Both the position numbers and the translations under genes were made by a program. The notes beneath the pieces are model-generated. The model had not been told where the DNA came from, did no database searches, and saw only the letters and a list, made by a program, of their open reading frames with translations. This document shows, one piece after another, positions 32,077 to 41,911 of a stretch of 45,487 nucleotides of DNA (position 1 is the stretch's first letter; each line of letters starts with the position of its first letter). The stretch lies in assembly GCA_964509125.1 (NCBI GenBank), contig CAZDVZ010000013.1:1-45487 (forward strand). The letters run 5' to 3'. Source of the DNA: SIG653 sp964509125. GTDB taxonomy: Bacteria; Bacillota; Clostridia; Oscillospirales; CAG-382.

Positions 32077-32556
32077 TTACGTGGAATATTTTTCGTCCAA
32101 AAGAAATTTTAAAAGGCAACTGCATCCTTCACAAATGTCCGTATATGTTTTTTCAAAATCTCCTGTATACCAAGGATCTGCCACATTCCCTCTTTTAATT
32201 GTAAAATTCATCAACTTGACTATCTTTGATTTACTGTCTGCCCCAAATATTCTATATGCGTTTGTTGTATTGTTATCATCCATACATACAAAAAAATCAT
32301 ACAAATCATAATCGCTCTTTTTTAGCTGAACAGCCCGTTTTCCCTCACAAGAAATGCCGTGTTTTTTAAGTTCCGCTTTTGCGGGAGGATATACCGGATT
32401 TCCAACGCCACAATATATTTCTTCACTGCTGGTTGCGCAAGACGAAACATAAAAATCATTTGACACGCCTTTTTCTTCCATCATCTTTTTAAAAACGAAC
32501 TCTGCCATGGGACTTCTGCATATATTGCCATGGCAAACAAACATTATTTTTTTCAT
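32077..32556 (-). CDS. Low-molecular-weight protein-tyrosine phosphatase
   Basis: 159 residues. The P-loop C-x5-R-S is near the start (FVCHGNICRSP, Cys9) and the general acid is in ADPWYTGDFEKTY (Asp-Pro-Trp). Bacterial members dephosphorylate tyrosine kinases and their targets, often in exopolysaccharide control, or act on arginine phosphate (YwlE type); the residue after the P-loop Gly-Asn is Ile, so I cannot exclude the arginine-phosphatase group. ATG at 32556 starts the family N-terminus MKKIMFVC; GGTGAT is only a weak ribosome site. Last gene of the long operon, 61 bases after galM. Confidence 0.9.
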   Translation of the reverse strand: MKKIMFVCHGNICRSPMAEFVFKKMMEEKGVSNDFYVSSCATSSEEIYCGVGNPVYPPAKAELKKHGISCEGKRAVQLKKSDYDLYDFFVCMDDNNTTNAYRIFGADSKSKIVKLMNFTIKRGNVADPWYTGDFEKTYTDICEGCSCLLKFLLDEKYST

Positions 32557-32617
32557 TTCATCACCATGCAAATCAGGATCGAAGAACATCCCCGATCCTG
32601 ACTTATTTTTCTTTATA

Positions 32618-33649
32618 TTATTTAGTGAATTTATATTCTGTTACGCTCTTAAATGTTTCACCCGCTTTGAGGGTACAAGAAGGATATTCGGGGGTATTGG
32701 GTGAGTTGGGGAAAAATTGAGTTTCAAGGCATATTCCATGATGCTTGTATAAATTAATGCCGTCTTTTCCAATGTTGCACCCAAGAAAATTGCTTGTATA
32801 AACTTGAACGCCCGGAAGATCTGTGAAACATTTTATTTCAATACCCGTCTCTTCGCTCTTAAGAGTTGCGGCATGGCGCACTTCACGCGTCATACCCAAA
32901 ACATAATTGTGATCGATACCACCGGCAATTTTAATTTGAGGATGATTGGAATCCAGCCTGTCCCCCACCTTTGTAAGTGTTCTAAAATCGAACGGGGTGC
33001 CTTCAACATCCATATAATCACAAGGAATGAACGAAGAATCTATCGCTGTAATTTTATCTGCATTTACCTGCATGGAAACAGTTGTGGCATCTCCACCATC
33101 CACACCGTTTGGATTAAAATATGCGTGGTTTGTAAGATTTACAACGGTATCTTTATCTGTGTCGGCATAATACTCAAGCTTCAAGCTGTTTTCATCTGTC
33201 ACTGTAAAGGTTACAGAAATATTCATATTACCGGGATATCCCATTTCACCGTCTTCGGATTTACATGAAAACCGAACTTTAGGTGTGGACTCGGAAATAA
33301 TCTCCACATCCCAAATTTTTTGGTTAAAGCCTTGATATCCGCCGTGTAAATGGGCCTTTCCACCATCATTGCATCCAACGTCATACTCAACGCCGCACAA
33401 AGCGAATTTACCTTTTGCAATTCTGTTTGCATATCTTCCAACAGTTGCGCCTTGATAGCCTCCCAAATTTTTTGTGTAACCTTCAAGTGAATCGAATCCC
33501 AAGCAAACGTCTTTGCCTTCAAAAAATATATTCTTAATGGTGGCGCCATAATTCAAAACAACCACCTCAAGTCCACCTTTGCCTTTTAAAGAAACCATAT
33601 CAACTTTTCTGCCGTCTTCCATTTTGTCAAAAAATTTTATATCTACCAT
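32618..33649 (-). CDS. galM: Aldose 1-epimerase (mutarotase)
   Basis: 343 residues. Hallmarks: GRYANRIAKGKF, HLHGG with the first catalytic His, LTNHAYFN with the second, DHNYVLG, and CLETQFFPNSPNTPEYPS holding the catalytic Glu. Interconverts alpha and beta anomers of glucose or galactose, feeding kinases such as the glucokinase encoded earlier in the operon. It starts 15 bases after rluA. Confidence 0.93.
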   Translation of the reverse strand: MVDIKFFDKMEDGRKVDMVSLKGKGGLEVVVLNYGATIKNIFFEGKDVCLGFDSLEGYTKNLGGYQGATVGRYANRIAKGKFALCGVEYDVGCNDGGKAHLHGGYQGFNQKIWDVEIISESTPKVRFSCKSEDGEMGYPGNMNISVTFTVTDENSLKLEYYADTDKDTVVNLTNHAYFNPNGVDGGDATTVSMQVNADKITAIDSSFIPCDYMDVEGTPFDFRTLTKVGDRLDSNHPQIKIAGGIDHNYVLGMTREVRHAATLKSEETGIEIKCFTDLPGVQVYTSNFLGCNIGKDGINLYKHHGICLETQFFPNSPNTPEYPSCTLKAGETFKSVTEYKFTK

Positions 33650-33664
33650 ATGTCCTCCAAAATA

Positions 33665-34615
33665 TTATTTAAAAAGTTTTAAAAAATCGGGTTCCTTGCT
33701 TGTTACTATTTTTCCGTTAAGATATGACAACGATCCACCCGCGGGTACACTGAATTTTAACTTGTGGGAGCAAAGTGCCTGAAATTTATATCCTTTTTCT
33801 CTATCGGATTTATTTACAGAATACTTTCCGTCCCCCAAAAGCGGATGTCCGTTTTCGGAAAAATGAACTCTTATCTGATGTGTTCTTCCTGTAACAAGGT
33901 TAATTTCTACCAAAGAAAGATCATTACAACAATCTATAACTTTGTACTCTGTTATTGCTTCTTTAAAGCCTTTATCATTCCCATTTGACCTTGAATGTAC
34001 CTTGTTTTGAGAAGAATCTTTTTTCATAAAAGAACGATACGTTCCTTTTTTTTCATTAAATTTCCCATGTACCGCTGCAAGATAGGTCTTTGTTATCTTT
34101 TTTTCTTTTATCAGCTCATTTAGCATTCTGAGAGATTCCGCGTTTTTAGCCGCAATAACAAGTCCGCAAGTGTTTCGGTCTATTCTGTTACACAAAGCGG
34201 GAGCAAAAGAATTTTCTGTATCAGGATCAAACTCACCTTTTCGGTAAAGATACGCCTTTATATGATCAATAAGCGTATTATGAGTTTCTTTTTCATCAGA
34301 ATGGCATATAAGTCCTACAGGCTTGTCAGCAACAATAATATTATCATCCTCATAAGCAACAGACAACTTTGGGATCAATGTTTTAAACGTGTCCTCACGT
34401 GGGATTGCCGCAATAAATTCTTCCGGAATATACAGAGTTATCTTATCACCTTCTGATAACATCGTTGAATTTTGCGCACGTTTTCCGTTTATTTTAATGT
34501 CCTTTTTTCTAATATATTTATTCATCAAAGGAAGCGGCAAGGTTTTGAATTTTTTACTCAAAAATTTATCAAGCCTTTGCCCGCTATCGTTTTTACCTAC
34601 ATATATAGTTTCCAT
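33665..34615 (-). CDS. RluA-family 23S rRNA or tRNA pseudouridine synthase
   Basis: 316 residues. An N-terminal S4 RNA-binding domain (RLDKFLSKKFKTLPLPLMNKYIRKKDIKING) precedes the catalytic domain with NRIDRNTCGLVIAAKN (catalytic Asp in RID) and TGRTHQIRVHFSENGHPLLGD. The exact uridine target cannot be read. Two bases separate the lysA stop from its ATG, so it is coupled to lysA. Confidence 0.92.
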   Translation of the reverse strand: METIYVGKNDSGQRLDKFLSKKFKTLPLPLMNKYIRKKDIKINGKRAQNSTMLSEGDKITLYIPEEFIAAIPREDTFKTLIPKLSVAYEDDNIIVADKPVGLICHSDEKETHNTLIDHIKAYLYRKGEFDPDTENSFAPALCNRIDRNTCGLVIAAKNAESLRMLNELIKEKKITKTYLAAVHGKFNEKKGTYRSFMKKDSSQNKVHSRSNGNDKGFKEAITEYKVIDCCNDLSLVEINLVTGRTHQIRVHFSENGHPLLGDGKYSVNKSDREKGYKFQALCSHKLKFSVPAGGSLSYLNGKIVTSKEPDFLKLFK

Positions 34616-34617
34616 TA

Positions 34618-35913
34618 TTAAAGGTCATTCCTTATAAGGTCTTCGTATGATTCGCGTTTTACAACTTCCCTTGTTTCGCCCTTATAAATGTTGACAATAG
34701 CAGGACGAGGAAGTCTGTTATAATTCGAAGCCATAGAATAATTATAAGCACCCGTTACCAAAACCGCAAGAGTGTCCCCCCTGCCGCACGGCTGAATCAT
34801 CATATTCTCGCCAATAAGGTCACCGCTCTCGCAGCAACGCCCTGCGATGGTTGCACAAACTGTAGCTTCTTCTCCTGCTCTGTCTGCTATCACTACAGTA
34901 TATTTCGACTGATAAAGAGCATATCTTGGGTTATCCGGCATTCCACCATCGATGGAAACATAATTTTTATATCCCGTTATACTCTTAAAAGATCCAACTG
35001 TATAAAGGGTCAATCCTGCGTTCGCCACAATCGAACGACCCGGCTCAAAGCAAAGTGTGGGAGCATTCATTTCATCATCTGAAAATGCATTAGCAACCGT
35101 ATGAGCTATACTTGAAAATACATCATCATAATCAAGATCAGGATCTTCTGCAGTATATTTAACCCCTAAACCACCGCCCAAATTCAAGAACTCGGTTTTG
35201 TAGCCCGTAACATTTTTTATTTCTTTTATAAAATCACACATTATTCTCGATGCATCCACAAAGGGTTGAGAATCAAATATCTGAGAACCCACGTGACAAT
35301 GAAGTCCTTTAAGATCAACAGCAGGTAAAGAGAGAGCAAGCTTTACTATATCAAGAGCTTGACCTGTTTCAATAGCAGATCCGAATTTTGAATCTACAGA
35401 TCCCGTCACTACCGCTTTGTGAGTATGAGGATCAATTCCCGGAGTGATGCGGAGAAGCACCTTTTGCCTTATTCCCTTTTCTCCCGCAATTCTGTTTATA
35501 CTTTCAAGTTCTTCACGGTTATCGGCAACAAAATATCCAACACCTTTTTCGATAGCATCCACAATATCTTTATCGGTTTTATTGTTGCCGTGAAAATACA
35601 TTTTGGATGTATCAAAACCCGCTTTATACGCCGTATAAAGTTCGCCGCCCGAAACTACATCGATATAAAGTCCTTCGCTTCCAACGATTTCATAGATATT
35701 TTTATAGGAAAGAGATTTACTTGCAAAAAGGATCCTTCCCTTGCCGGAAAAATATTTATCCATATATTTTTTATACATTCTGCAGTTTTCTCTTATCTTT
35801 TCTTCATCTATAAGATATAAAGGCGTTCCGTATTTTTTACCCAGCTCTACTGTGTCCATTCCCGCAAAATACAAGTGCCCGTTTTGACCAACACTTAAAT
35901 TATTATGTAACAT
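34618..35913 (-). CDS. lysA: Diaminopimelate decarboxylase
   Basis: 431 residues. PLP-dependent alanine-racemase fold: FASKSLSYKNIYEI carries the lysine that binds PLP, HCHVGSQIFDSQPF follows, then NLGGGLGVKYTAEDP, FEPGRSIVANAG and RCCESGD near the C-terminus. Catalyses the last step of lysine synthesis from meso-diaminopimelate, which also makes it a branch point with peptidoglycan. AAGGAG overlaps the end of engB, three bases upstream. Confidence 0.95.
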   Translation of the reverse strand: MLHNNLSVGQNGHLYFAGMDTVELGKKYGTPLYLIDEEKIRENCRMYKKYMDKYFSGKGRILFASKSLSYKNIYEIVGSEGLYIDVVSGGELYTAYKAGFDTSKMYFHGNNKTDKDIVDAIEKGVGYFVADNREELESINRIAGEKGIRQKVLLRITPGIDPHTHKAVVTGSVDSKFGSAIETGQALDIVKLALSLPAVDLKGLHCHVGSQIFDSQPFVDASRIMCDFIKEIKNVTGYKTEFLNLGGGLGVKYTAEDPDLDYDDVFSSIAHTVANAFSDDEMNAPTLCFEPGRSIVANAGLTLYTVGSFKSITGYKNYVSIDGGMPDNPRYALYQSKYTVVIADRAGEEATVCATIAGRCCESGDLIGENMMIQPCGRGDTLAVLVTGAYNYSMASNYNRLPRPAIVNIYKGETREVVKRESYEDLIRNDL

Positions 35914-35916
35914 AAC

Positions 35917-36531
35917 TTACTCCTTAACCAAAGCTTTTTTTAAGATCAACTCCCACAAAACTTCTCTCCCTAATTTTTTTTCAGACGAGAAAAGAATAAG
36001 TGGAGTTTCTTCTTTAAAACAATCTGTAGACAAAAGTCGTTCAGCAGCTTCATTTAATTCTGTCTTATTAAGCTTATCACACTTTGTTGCAACAATAACA
36101 TAAGGGACATTATAATAATTTAGCCATTGTATCATATCCCTATCATCTTTTGTTACGCCCACCTTCGCATCAACAAGCTGCGCAACCAGCGTAAGAGCAG
36201 AGTTACTTTCAAAATAACCCTGAGTCAAAGCCGACCATTGCTTTTTAGATTCATGCGAACGGCTGGCATAGCCATATCCGGGTAAATCCACCAAATTAAT
36301 TTTTTTGTCAACGCAATAATAATTAACGGTAATTGTCTTGCCGGGAGTGGAACTCGTTCTTGCAAGCTTTTTACGTCCCAAAAGACAATTTATAAGTGAG
36401 CTTTTACCCACATTTGATCTACCGGAAAATGCAACCTGAGGCACTCCTTGTTTTATAAGTTGTTTGGGAAGCCCCGCTGTTATTATCAACTCTGTATTAT
36501 GGAGGTTAAGACCTCCCACATTCATTTCCAT
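35917..36531 (-). CDS. engB: Ribosome-assembly GTPase EngB (YsxC/YihA)
   Basis: 204 residues. GTPase motifs in order: AFSGRSNVGKSSLINCLLGRKKLARTSSTPGKT (G1, G2), VDLPGYGYA (G3), ATKCDKL (G4), and FSSEKKLG (G5). Needed for 50S subunit maturation. It follows lon by three bases, the same order as lonA-ysxC in Bacillus. An internal ATG two codons in is an alternative start. Confidence 0.95.
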   Translation of the reverse strand: MEMNVGGLNLHNTELIITAGLPKQLIKQGVPQVAFSGRSNVGKSSLINCLLGRKKLARTSSTPGKTITVNYYCVDKKINLVDLPGYGYASRSHESKKQWSALTQGYFESNSALTLVAQLVDAKVGVTKDDRDMIQWLNYYNVPYVIVATKCDKLNKTELNEAAERLLSTDCFKEETPLILFSSEKKLGREVLWELILKKALVKE

Positions 36532-36534
36532 AAA

Positions 36535-38874
36535 TTAATCTGCAAAAGCCAAAGCTGCTACCTGTTCATATTCTGAAACATAGCGGAACTCCAGCTTCTC
36601 CTTAATAAAGTTATCTAATTTGAGTATATCTTTTTCATTTGCCTTCGGAAGAATTACGGTTTTTGCACCCGCTTTATATGCTGCCATTGTTTTTTCCTTC
36701 AAGCCGCCAATGGGTAAAACTCTGCCTGTAAGAGTAATTTCGCCCGTCATTGCTATATCACGTCTTACCTTTCTTCCTGAAAGCTCAGAGAGTATAGCTG
36801 TCGTAATGGCAATACCCGCAGAGGGGCCATCCTTTGGAACCGCTCCTTCGGGAACGTGAATATGTATATCCTTTTTAGAATGGAACGTGGGATCGATTTC
36901 ATATTCCGCAGAATGTTTTCTGATATAACTTATTGCAGCCATTGCAGACTCTTTCATTACATCACCCAAAGAGCCTGTAAGCTCAACTTTTCCGTTTCCA
37001 TCCATGGACAAAGCCTCGATACGCAAAAGTTCGCCGCCTACAGAAGTCCACGCAAGCCCGTTTACAGAGCCTACAGAATCTTTTTCATAAATGAGATCCT
37101 CCATAAATAACTCCGGCCCCAAAAGCTCAGTAACCGCCTTGGCATTTACAGTAATCCTTTTCTTTTCTCCCGAAACAATCATCTTAGCACATTTTCTGCA
37201 AACAGATGCAATTTCACGCTCCAAATTTCTAACGCCGGACTCACGAGTATAAGAATTAATTATTTTACTTATAGCATCGTCAGTAAACCTTACCTGCGTT
37301 TTTTTAAGGCCGTGACGAGTTAACTGCTTTAATATAAGATGATTTTTAGCGATTGCCAATTTTTCAAGCTCTGTATACGACTCCAGCTCAATTATTTCCA
37401 TTCTGTCCAAAAGCGGTTTCGGAACAGTTGAAAGAGTGTTTGCCGTAGCGATAAAAAAGCAATTTGAAAGATCGAAGGGAAGTTCCACGAAATGGTCTCT
37501 GAAAGTATGATTTTGTTCACTATCCAAAACCTCTAAAAGGGCGGAAGTTGGATCGCCGTGAGCATCAGCAGTCAATTTATCGATCTCATCAAGAAGGATC
37601 AGCGGATTTTTAACACCGGAATTTTTAATTGCATTTATTATCCTTCCCGGCATTGCTCCAACATATGTTTTTCTGTGACCTCTTATCTCTGCTTCATCAC
37701 GAATGCCGCCAAGAGAAACACGCACATATTTTCTATTCATCGCTTCTGCAATAGAGCTAACAATAGAAGTTTTGCCCACGCCGGGTGCACCAACCAAGCA
37801 AAGTATCTGTCCCGCCGGCTCTTTTTGCAAAAGTTTAACGGAAAGATATTCTATAATTCTTTCCTTAACTTTTTCCATCCCGGTATGCTGTTTATCAAGA
37901 ATTTCTCTCGCTTTTTCAATGTCTATACTGTCTTTGGACAAAGTTGTCCACGGAAGTTCAAGGCAAAGATCGATATATGTGGAAATTACGCTGCTCTCCA
38001 TTGAACCGTATGGTAATTTTCTAAGCTTTACGGCTTCTTTTAAAAGCTTTTCTTCAATTTCTTTCGGAAGCGATGCTTTTAAAACCTTGGATATATAATC
38101 ATCCTCGTCCGATTCACCATTTTCACCCTCAAGTTCATTTAACTCTGCGCGGATTATTTTCAACTGTTCTCGCAGAAAATGCTCCTTTTCAGCCTCCTTG
38201 ATGGATGCAACAGTTTTTGCAAAAAACTCCTTTTCCAATTCTATATCAGTCAATTCTTGCAAAAAAAGCTTCATAAATAGATCCGATCTCAAAACAGGGT
38301 CATATTCATCCAAAATTAATTGTTTTTTTTCCGCGTTTTGTATCAAATGTGACGCAAGATAATCCACCACGATGCTTAACGAAGTTAGTTTTCTTGCTTT
38401 TTCAACACCGTCATAGCGTTCCATCTGTGCCGCCGAAATATATCCGTCAATAAAACTCCAAAGCTTATTTAATGCCTTTTCCTCTTTTTCGTTGGAACTA
38501 ACAGCGATAGGAATAAGCTCAACGGTACAATATGTTATATTTTTTTCTACTTTATAGTTTAAAACCTTTGCACGATCACTACAATAAACAACGACCTGAT
38601 AATTTCCGCCCGAAAGCTTTTTGCAGCTTTCAATAACAGCCATAACTCCGGTTTGGCATATATCGTTTCTTTCAGGTTCGACAACAAAAACATCTTTTTG
38701 CGATATCAAAAAAATATTCTTATCCGTAGCAAAAGCTTGCCGCAACGTGTTTACCGACCGTTCTCTTCCGATTTCAAAAGTTCCTCTTGTGCCGGGAAGC
38801 AGTGTCAATCCCCTTAGAACTATTGTTCTGTATGTTCCAATTTCCCCATTACTCGGGATACCAAATTCATTCAT
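36535..38874 (-). CDS. lon: ATP-dependent protease Lon
   Basis: 779 residues. An N-terminal substrate domain and coiled coil lead to the AAA+ module with Walker A GAPGVGKTS, Walker B ILLDEIDKL, and sensor ANTLSTVPKPLLDRME. The C-terminal serine protease has the Ser-Lys dyad: Ser in PKDGPSAG, Lys in GGLKEKTMAAYKAGAK. Degrades damaged and regulatory proteins. The ribosome site (AAAGGA) is some 15 bases before the ATG, an unusually long gap. Begins 39 bases after glcK. Confidence 0.95.
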   Translation of the reverse strand: MNEFGIPSNGEIGTYRTIVLRGLTLLPGTRGTFEIGRERSVNTLRQAFATDKNIFLISQKDVFVVEPERNDICQTGVMAVIESCKKLSGGNYQVVVYCSDRAKVLNYKVEKNITYCTVELIPIAVSSNEKEEKALNKLWSFIDGYISAAQMERYDGVEKARKLTSLSIVVDYLASHLIQNAEKKQLILDEYDPVLRSDLFMKLFLQELTDIELEKEFFAKTVASIKEAEKEHFLREQLKIIRAELNELEGENGESDEDDYISKVLKASLPKEIEEKLLKEAVKLRKLPYGSMESSVISTYIDLCLELPWTTLSKDSIDIEKAREILDKQHTGMEKVKERIIEYLSVKLLQKEPAGQILCLVGAPGVGKTSIVSSIAEAMNRKYVRVSLGGIRDEAEIRGHRKTYVGAMPGRIINAIKNSGVKNPLILLDEIDKLTADAHGDPTSALLEVLDSEQNHTFRDHFVELPFDLSNCFFIATANTLSTVPKPLLDRMEIIELESYTELEKLAIAKNHLILKQLTRHGLKKTQVRFTDDAISKIINSYTRESGVRNLEREIASVCRKCAKMIVSGEKKRITVNAKAVTELLGPELFMEDLIYEKDSVGSVNGLAWTSVGGELLRIEALSMDGNGKVELTGSLGDVMKESAMAAISYIRKHSAEYEIDPTFHSKKDIHIHVPEGAVPKDGPSAGIAITTAILSELSGRKVRRDIAMTGEITLTGRVLPIGGLKEKTMAAYKAGAKTVILPKANEKDILKLDNFIKEKLEFRYVSEYEQVAALAFAD

Positions 38875-38913
38875 AATTCTATATAATAATCCTTTTGTGT
38901 ATTTGCCGTAAAT

Positions 38914-39903
38914 TTATTTGCCAAGCATAGACGCTCCGATTATGCCTGCATCATTTTTAAGAGTTGCAATCATAAGTCGAACTCTCTGGTTATTATACCT
39001 GGAATAATCTTCTCTATCAATGTGTGGTCTCAAAAGCTCAAGAAGCGTATCTTTCTCGTTTGAAATTCCACCGCCGATAATAAATATTTCGGGTTGGAAA
39101 ATATTAATAAGGTTCACGACTCCTATTGCAACATATTTGATATATGTATCAACAACAGCTTTTGCTGTTTCGTCCCCAAGACGCATTCCGTCAAATGCTA
39201 CTCTACCGTTAACCTTTGAAATGTCTCCGTCGCAAAGTTCCCACATTTTGCTATCTTTATTTTGCAACATAGCAGCTTTAGTTTGCTTAACAAGCGCCGT
39301 TGCAGAAGCCAATGCTTCATAGCAGCCTTTTCTTCCGCAAGTGCATTCATCTCCATCAACAACAATTACAGAATGTCCAACCTCTGCTCCCGCACAGTTA
39401 TTTCCGGAATATATCTTACCATCGATAATTATTCCGCCGCCAATACCCGTTCCCAATGTTATCATAACCGCATTTTTTGCACCTTTAGCGCACCCGCAAA
39501 CAACCTCTCCCTTTGCGGCGGCATTTGCATCATTCTCTATATAAACGGTTTTTACGCCTGAAAATTCCGCAAATTTATCATTCATCGGGTATTCCTTGAA
39601 AGGAAGTGTGCTTGCAAAAACTATCATCCTTTTTTGGTTATCAGCAACACCCGGAGTTGCTATACCTGCATATTCTATATCATTTACACCAAGGCCTGCG
39701 TCTTTTATAAGTTTTTTTGAAAGATCTGCCATGGCTTTGGTTATAACATCTGCCAAAGAATTTCTTTCCTCATTAGAAAGTGATTCATGATTATGTAAAG
39801 AATACGGAGTTGGAACAGATCCTTTTACTATAATTTTTCCTTCGTCATCACAAATCCCCACAGCTATATTGGTTCCGCCCAGATCAACACCTAAATAATA
39901 CAT
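38914..39903 (-). CDS. glcK: ROK-family glucokinase
   Basis: 329 residues. Phosphate-binding MYYLGVDLGGTNIAVGI, catalytic Asp in YIENDANAAAKGE, GTGIGGGIIIDG, and the ROK zinc site CTCGRKGCYEALAS. Phosphorylates glucose (or a related hexose) with ATP. Start set at ATG 39903 with GGAGG eight bases upstream; a TTG five codons earlier would overlap that site. Next to hprK, which links it to carbon catabolite control. Confidence 0.93.
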   Translation of the reverse strand: MYYLGVDLGGTNIAVGICDDEGKIIVKGSVPTPYSLHNHESLSNEERNSLADVITKAMADLSKKLIKDAGLGVNDIEYAGIATPGVADNQKRMIVFASTLPFKEYPMNDKFAEFSGVKTVYIENDANAAAKGEVVCGCAKGAKNAVMITLGTGIGGGIIIDGKIYSGNNCAGAEVGHSVIVVDGDECTCGRKGCYEALASATALVKQTKAAMLQNKDSKMWELCDGDISKVNGRVAFDGMRLGDETAKAVVDTYIKYVAIGVVNLINIFQPEIFIIGGGISNEKDTLLELLRPHIDREDYSRYNNQRVRLMIATLKNDAGIIGASMLGK

Positions 39904-39924
39904 GATTATGTCCTCCAAAAATAA

Positions 39925-40869
39925 TTATAATTTTTTATCTTGTTCGTACAATGCGGCAATTTTATTCGCAAGTTCCATTGGTGTATTATATCCCATTTTC
40001 TTCTGTCTGTTATTCATCGCTGCAATCTCAATTATTACAGCAAGGTTTCTTCCCGGCTTTACGGGAATGGTTATTGAAGGTATCTTTATACCTAAAATCT
40101 CCATATACTCTTCATCGAGACCCATTCTCTCATAAAGTTTACCTTGTTCCCATGCCTCAAGGTTGATAGCCATATCGATTTTTTCGGAAAGCTTTATGGA
40201 TCCCATACCAAAAAGGCGTCTTACGTCCACAACTCCAATTCCGCGAAGCTCTATATAATGTCGAATAAGCTCAGGGGCAGACCCCACCAAAGCCCTTGCC
40301 GAAGTCTTTTTTATTTCAACAGAATCATCGGCAATCAAACGATGCCCTCTTTTTATAAGCTCGATGGCGGTTTCACTTTTCCCAATTCCGCTATCGCCTA
40401 AAATTAAAACGCCCTCACCATAAACTTCAACAAAAACCCCGTGTGTTGTGATCCTCTCTGCGAGAGATACGGAAAGAGAACCGATGAGTGCCGCCATCAA
40501 AGGAGATGTGAATTTTTCCGTAGAATACAATGGAACTCCATGCTTGGATGCCATCTCCTTCATTTCGTCAAAGACTTCAAGAGAGCTTGTAACTATGACT
40601 GCCGGCATTTGGTGAGAAAAAAATTTGTCAAGAGTCTTTTTTCTGTCCTCAGAAGACAAATTTTCCAAATAGCTATGCTCCATAAACCCTATAAGCTGTA
40701 AACGAGCTTCCTCAAAGTTTTCATAATACCCGGCAAGGGGAAGTCCGGGGCGGCTTATATCAGCTCTTTCCACCAAACATTCATCCATATTTTCAGGAAC
40801 CCAAACAGGCTCTAATTCAAATTCACTCTCCACCGATTTAAGTGGTATAGAATATTTTTCTTCTTTCAT
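39925..40869 (-). CDS. hprK: HPr kinase/phosphorylase
   Basis: 314 residues. Walker A GDSGIGKSETAIELI, the following ADDSVEI, and the HprK signature ELRGIGVVDVRRLFG are all present, with an N-terminal domain beginning near LPLAGYYENF. Phosphorylates HPr at the regulatory serine according to glycolytic state and so drives catabolite repression in Firmicutes. ATGA overlap of four bases with mnmA. Confidence 0.95.
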   Translation of the reverse strand: MKEEKYSIPLKSVESEFELEPVWVPENMDECLVERADISRPGLPLAGYYENFEEARLQLIGFMEHSYLENLSSEDRKKTLDKFFSHQMPAVIVTSSLEVFDEMKEMASKHGVPLYSTEKFTSPLMAALIGSLSVSLAERITTHGVFVEVYGEGVLILGDSGIGKSETAIELIKRGHRLIADDSVEIKKTSARALVGSAPELIRHYIELRGIGVVDVRRLFGMGSIKLSEKIDMAINLEAWEQGKLYERMGLDEEYMEILGIKIPSITIPVKPGRNLAVIIEIAAMNNRQKKMGYNTPMELANKIAALYEQDKKL

Positions 40870-41882
40870 TTCATATCCTCTTGTAATATTTCACCGCCAA
40901 ATGCCACATAATCTCCGTTATAAAACACAGCGGACTGCCCCGGTGTTACAAGGTCATCCCCTGCGGCAAGTTCAACATACGCCTCTTTACCTTCGATTTT
41001 AACAAAAGCCGGAACAGGCGTTGCTCTGTAACGCGTTTTCACGCTGTATTCACCAGCAACTTCACATGGCTCTACACTTACAAAATTTAAATTATGTATC
41101 TTAAATGAATGTATTTTTAAATCATCTCTTTTTCCCAAAACAACAGTATTATTTTTAGGATCGATCTCGGTTACAAATGCGGGATAGCCCAATGCCACCC
41201 CCAAGCCTTTTCTTTGACCTCTGGTGTAGTTATGGATGCCCGAATGTTCTCCCACAACATTTCCTTCTGTGTCAACAAATTTGCCCGTAGGGAAATTCAC
41301 CCCCATATTTCGCAGGAAGTCGCGGTAATCACCTTCAACAAAACAAATATCTTGGCTTTCTTTATATTGCTTTGAAGCTTCTTTTAAAACATCTTCTTTA
41401 ATTATGGTTCCCAAAGGAAACACAAGGCGTTTCAACTGACTTTGTGTCAACTTCCAAAGAAAATAACTTTGATCTTTTTTAGTGTCACGTGCTCTTGAAA
41501 CAGCATAGCGATCACCTACCATTGATATGTTCGCATAATGCCCTGTGGCAATATAAGGTATCTTTAATTTTTCGCTTTCTTCCAAAAGGGTTTGGATTTT
41601 AACAAAACGATTGCACTCAACACATGGGTTTGGAGTTTTTCCAAGAGTGTATGCCTTTACAAAAGGCGAAATTACACATTTTAAAAAAGCATCATTCATT
41701 TCCCGTATATGCAAAGGTATTCCCAATGATTCAGCAACAAACCTTACTTTTTCCGCGCTCTTTTGAAGCATATTTATATACATACCTTCAACAGAATATC
41801 CTTTTTCTTTAAGTAATTTTGCAGAATATTCGCTGTCGATACCGCCTGAAAGTCCAAGCAAAATCTTATCATTTTTACCCAT
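40866..41882 (-). CDS. mnmA: tRNA 2-thiouridine synthase MnmA
   Basis: 338 residues. The PP-loop is LGLSGGIDSEYSA (family norm SGGVDSS). The catalytic cysteines are Cys87 in TPNPCVEC and Cys180 in SQDICFVEGDYRDFL. TGHYA and KDQSYFLWKL match the ATP and tRNA regions. Adds sulfur to U34 of Lys, Glu and Gln tRNAs. It starts 29 bases after the DUF2812 gene. No cysteine desulfurase is nearby. Confidence 0.94.
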   Translation of the reverse strand: MGKNDKILLGLSGGIDSEYSAKLLKEKGYSVEGMYINMLQKSAEKVRFVAESLGIPLHIREMNDAFLKCVISPFVKAYTLGKTPNPCVECNRFVKIQTLLEESEKLKIPYIATGHYANISMVGDRYAVSRARDTKKDQSYFLWKLTQSQLKRLVFPLGTIIKEDVLKEASKQYKESQDICFVEGDYRDFLRNMGVNFPTGKFVDTEGNVVGEHSGIHNYTRGQRKGLGVALGYPAFVTEIDPKNNTVVLGKRDDLKIHSFKIHNLNFVSVEPCEVAGEYSVKTRYRATPVPAFVKIEGKEAYVELAAGDDLVTPGQSAVFYNGDYVAFGGEILQEDMK

Positions 41883-41911
41883 AACGGTCTCATCATCCCG
41901 ACAATATGCCG

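Noticed and set aside
32804..33268. Plus-strand frame of 154 codons
   Set aside because: Antisense shadow of galM.
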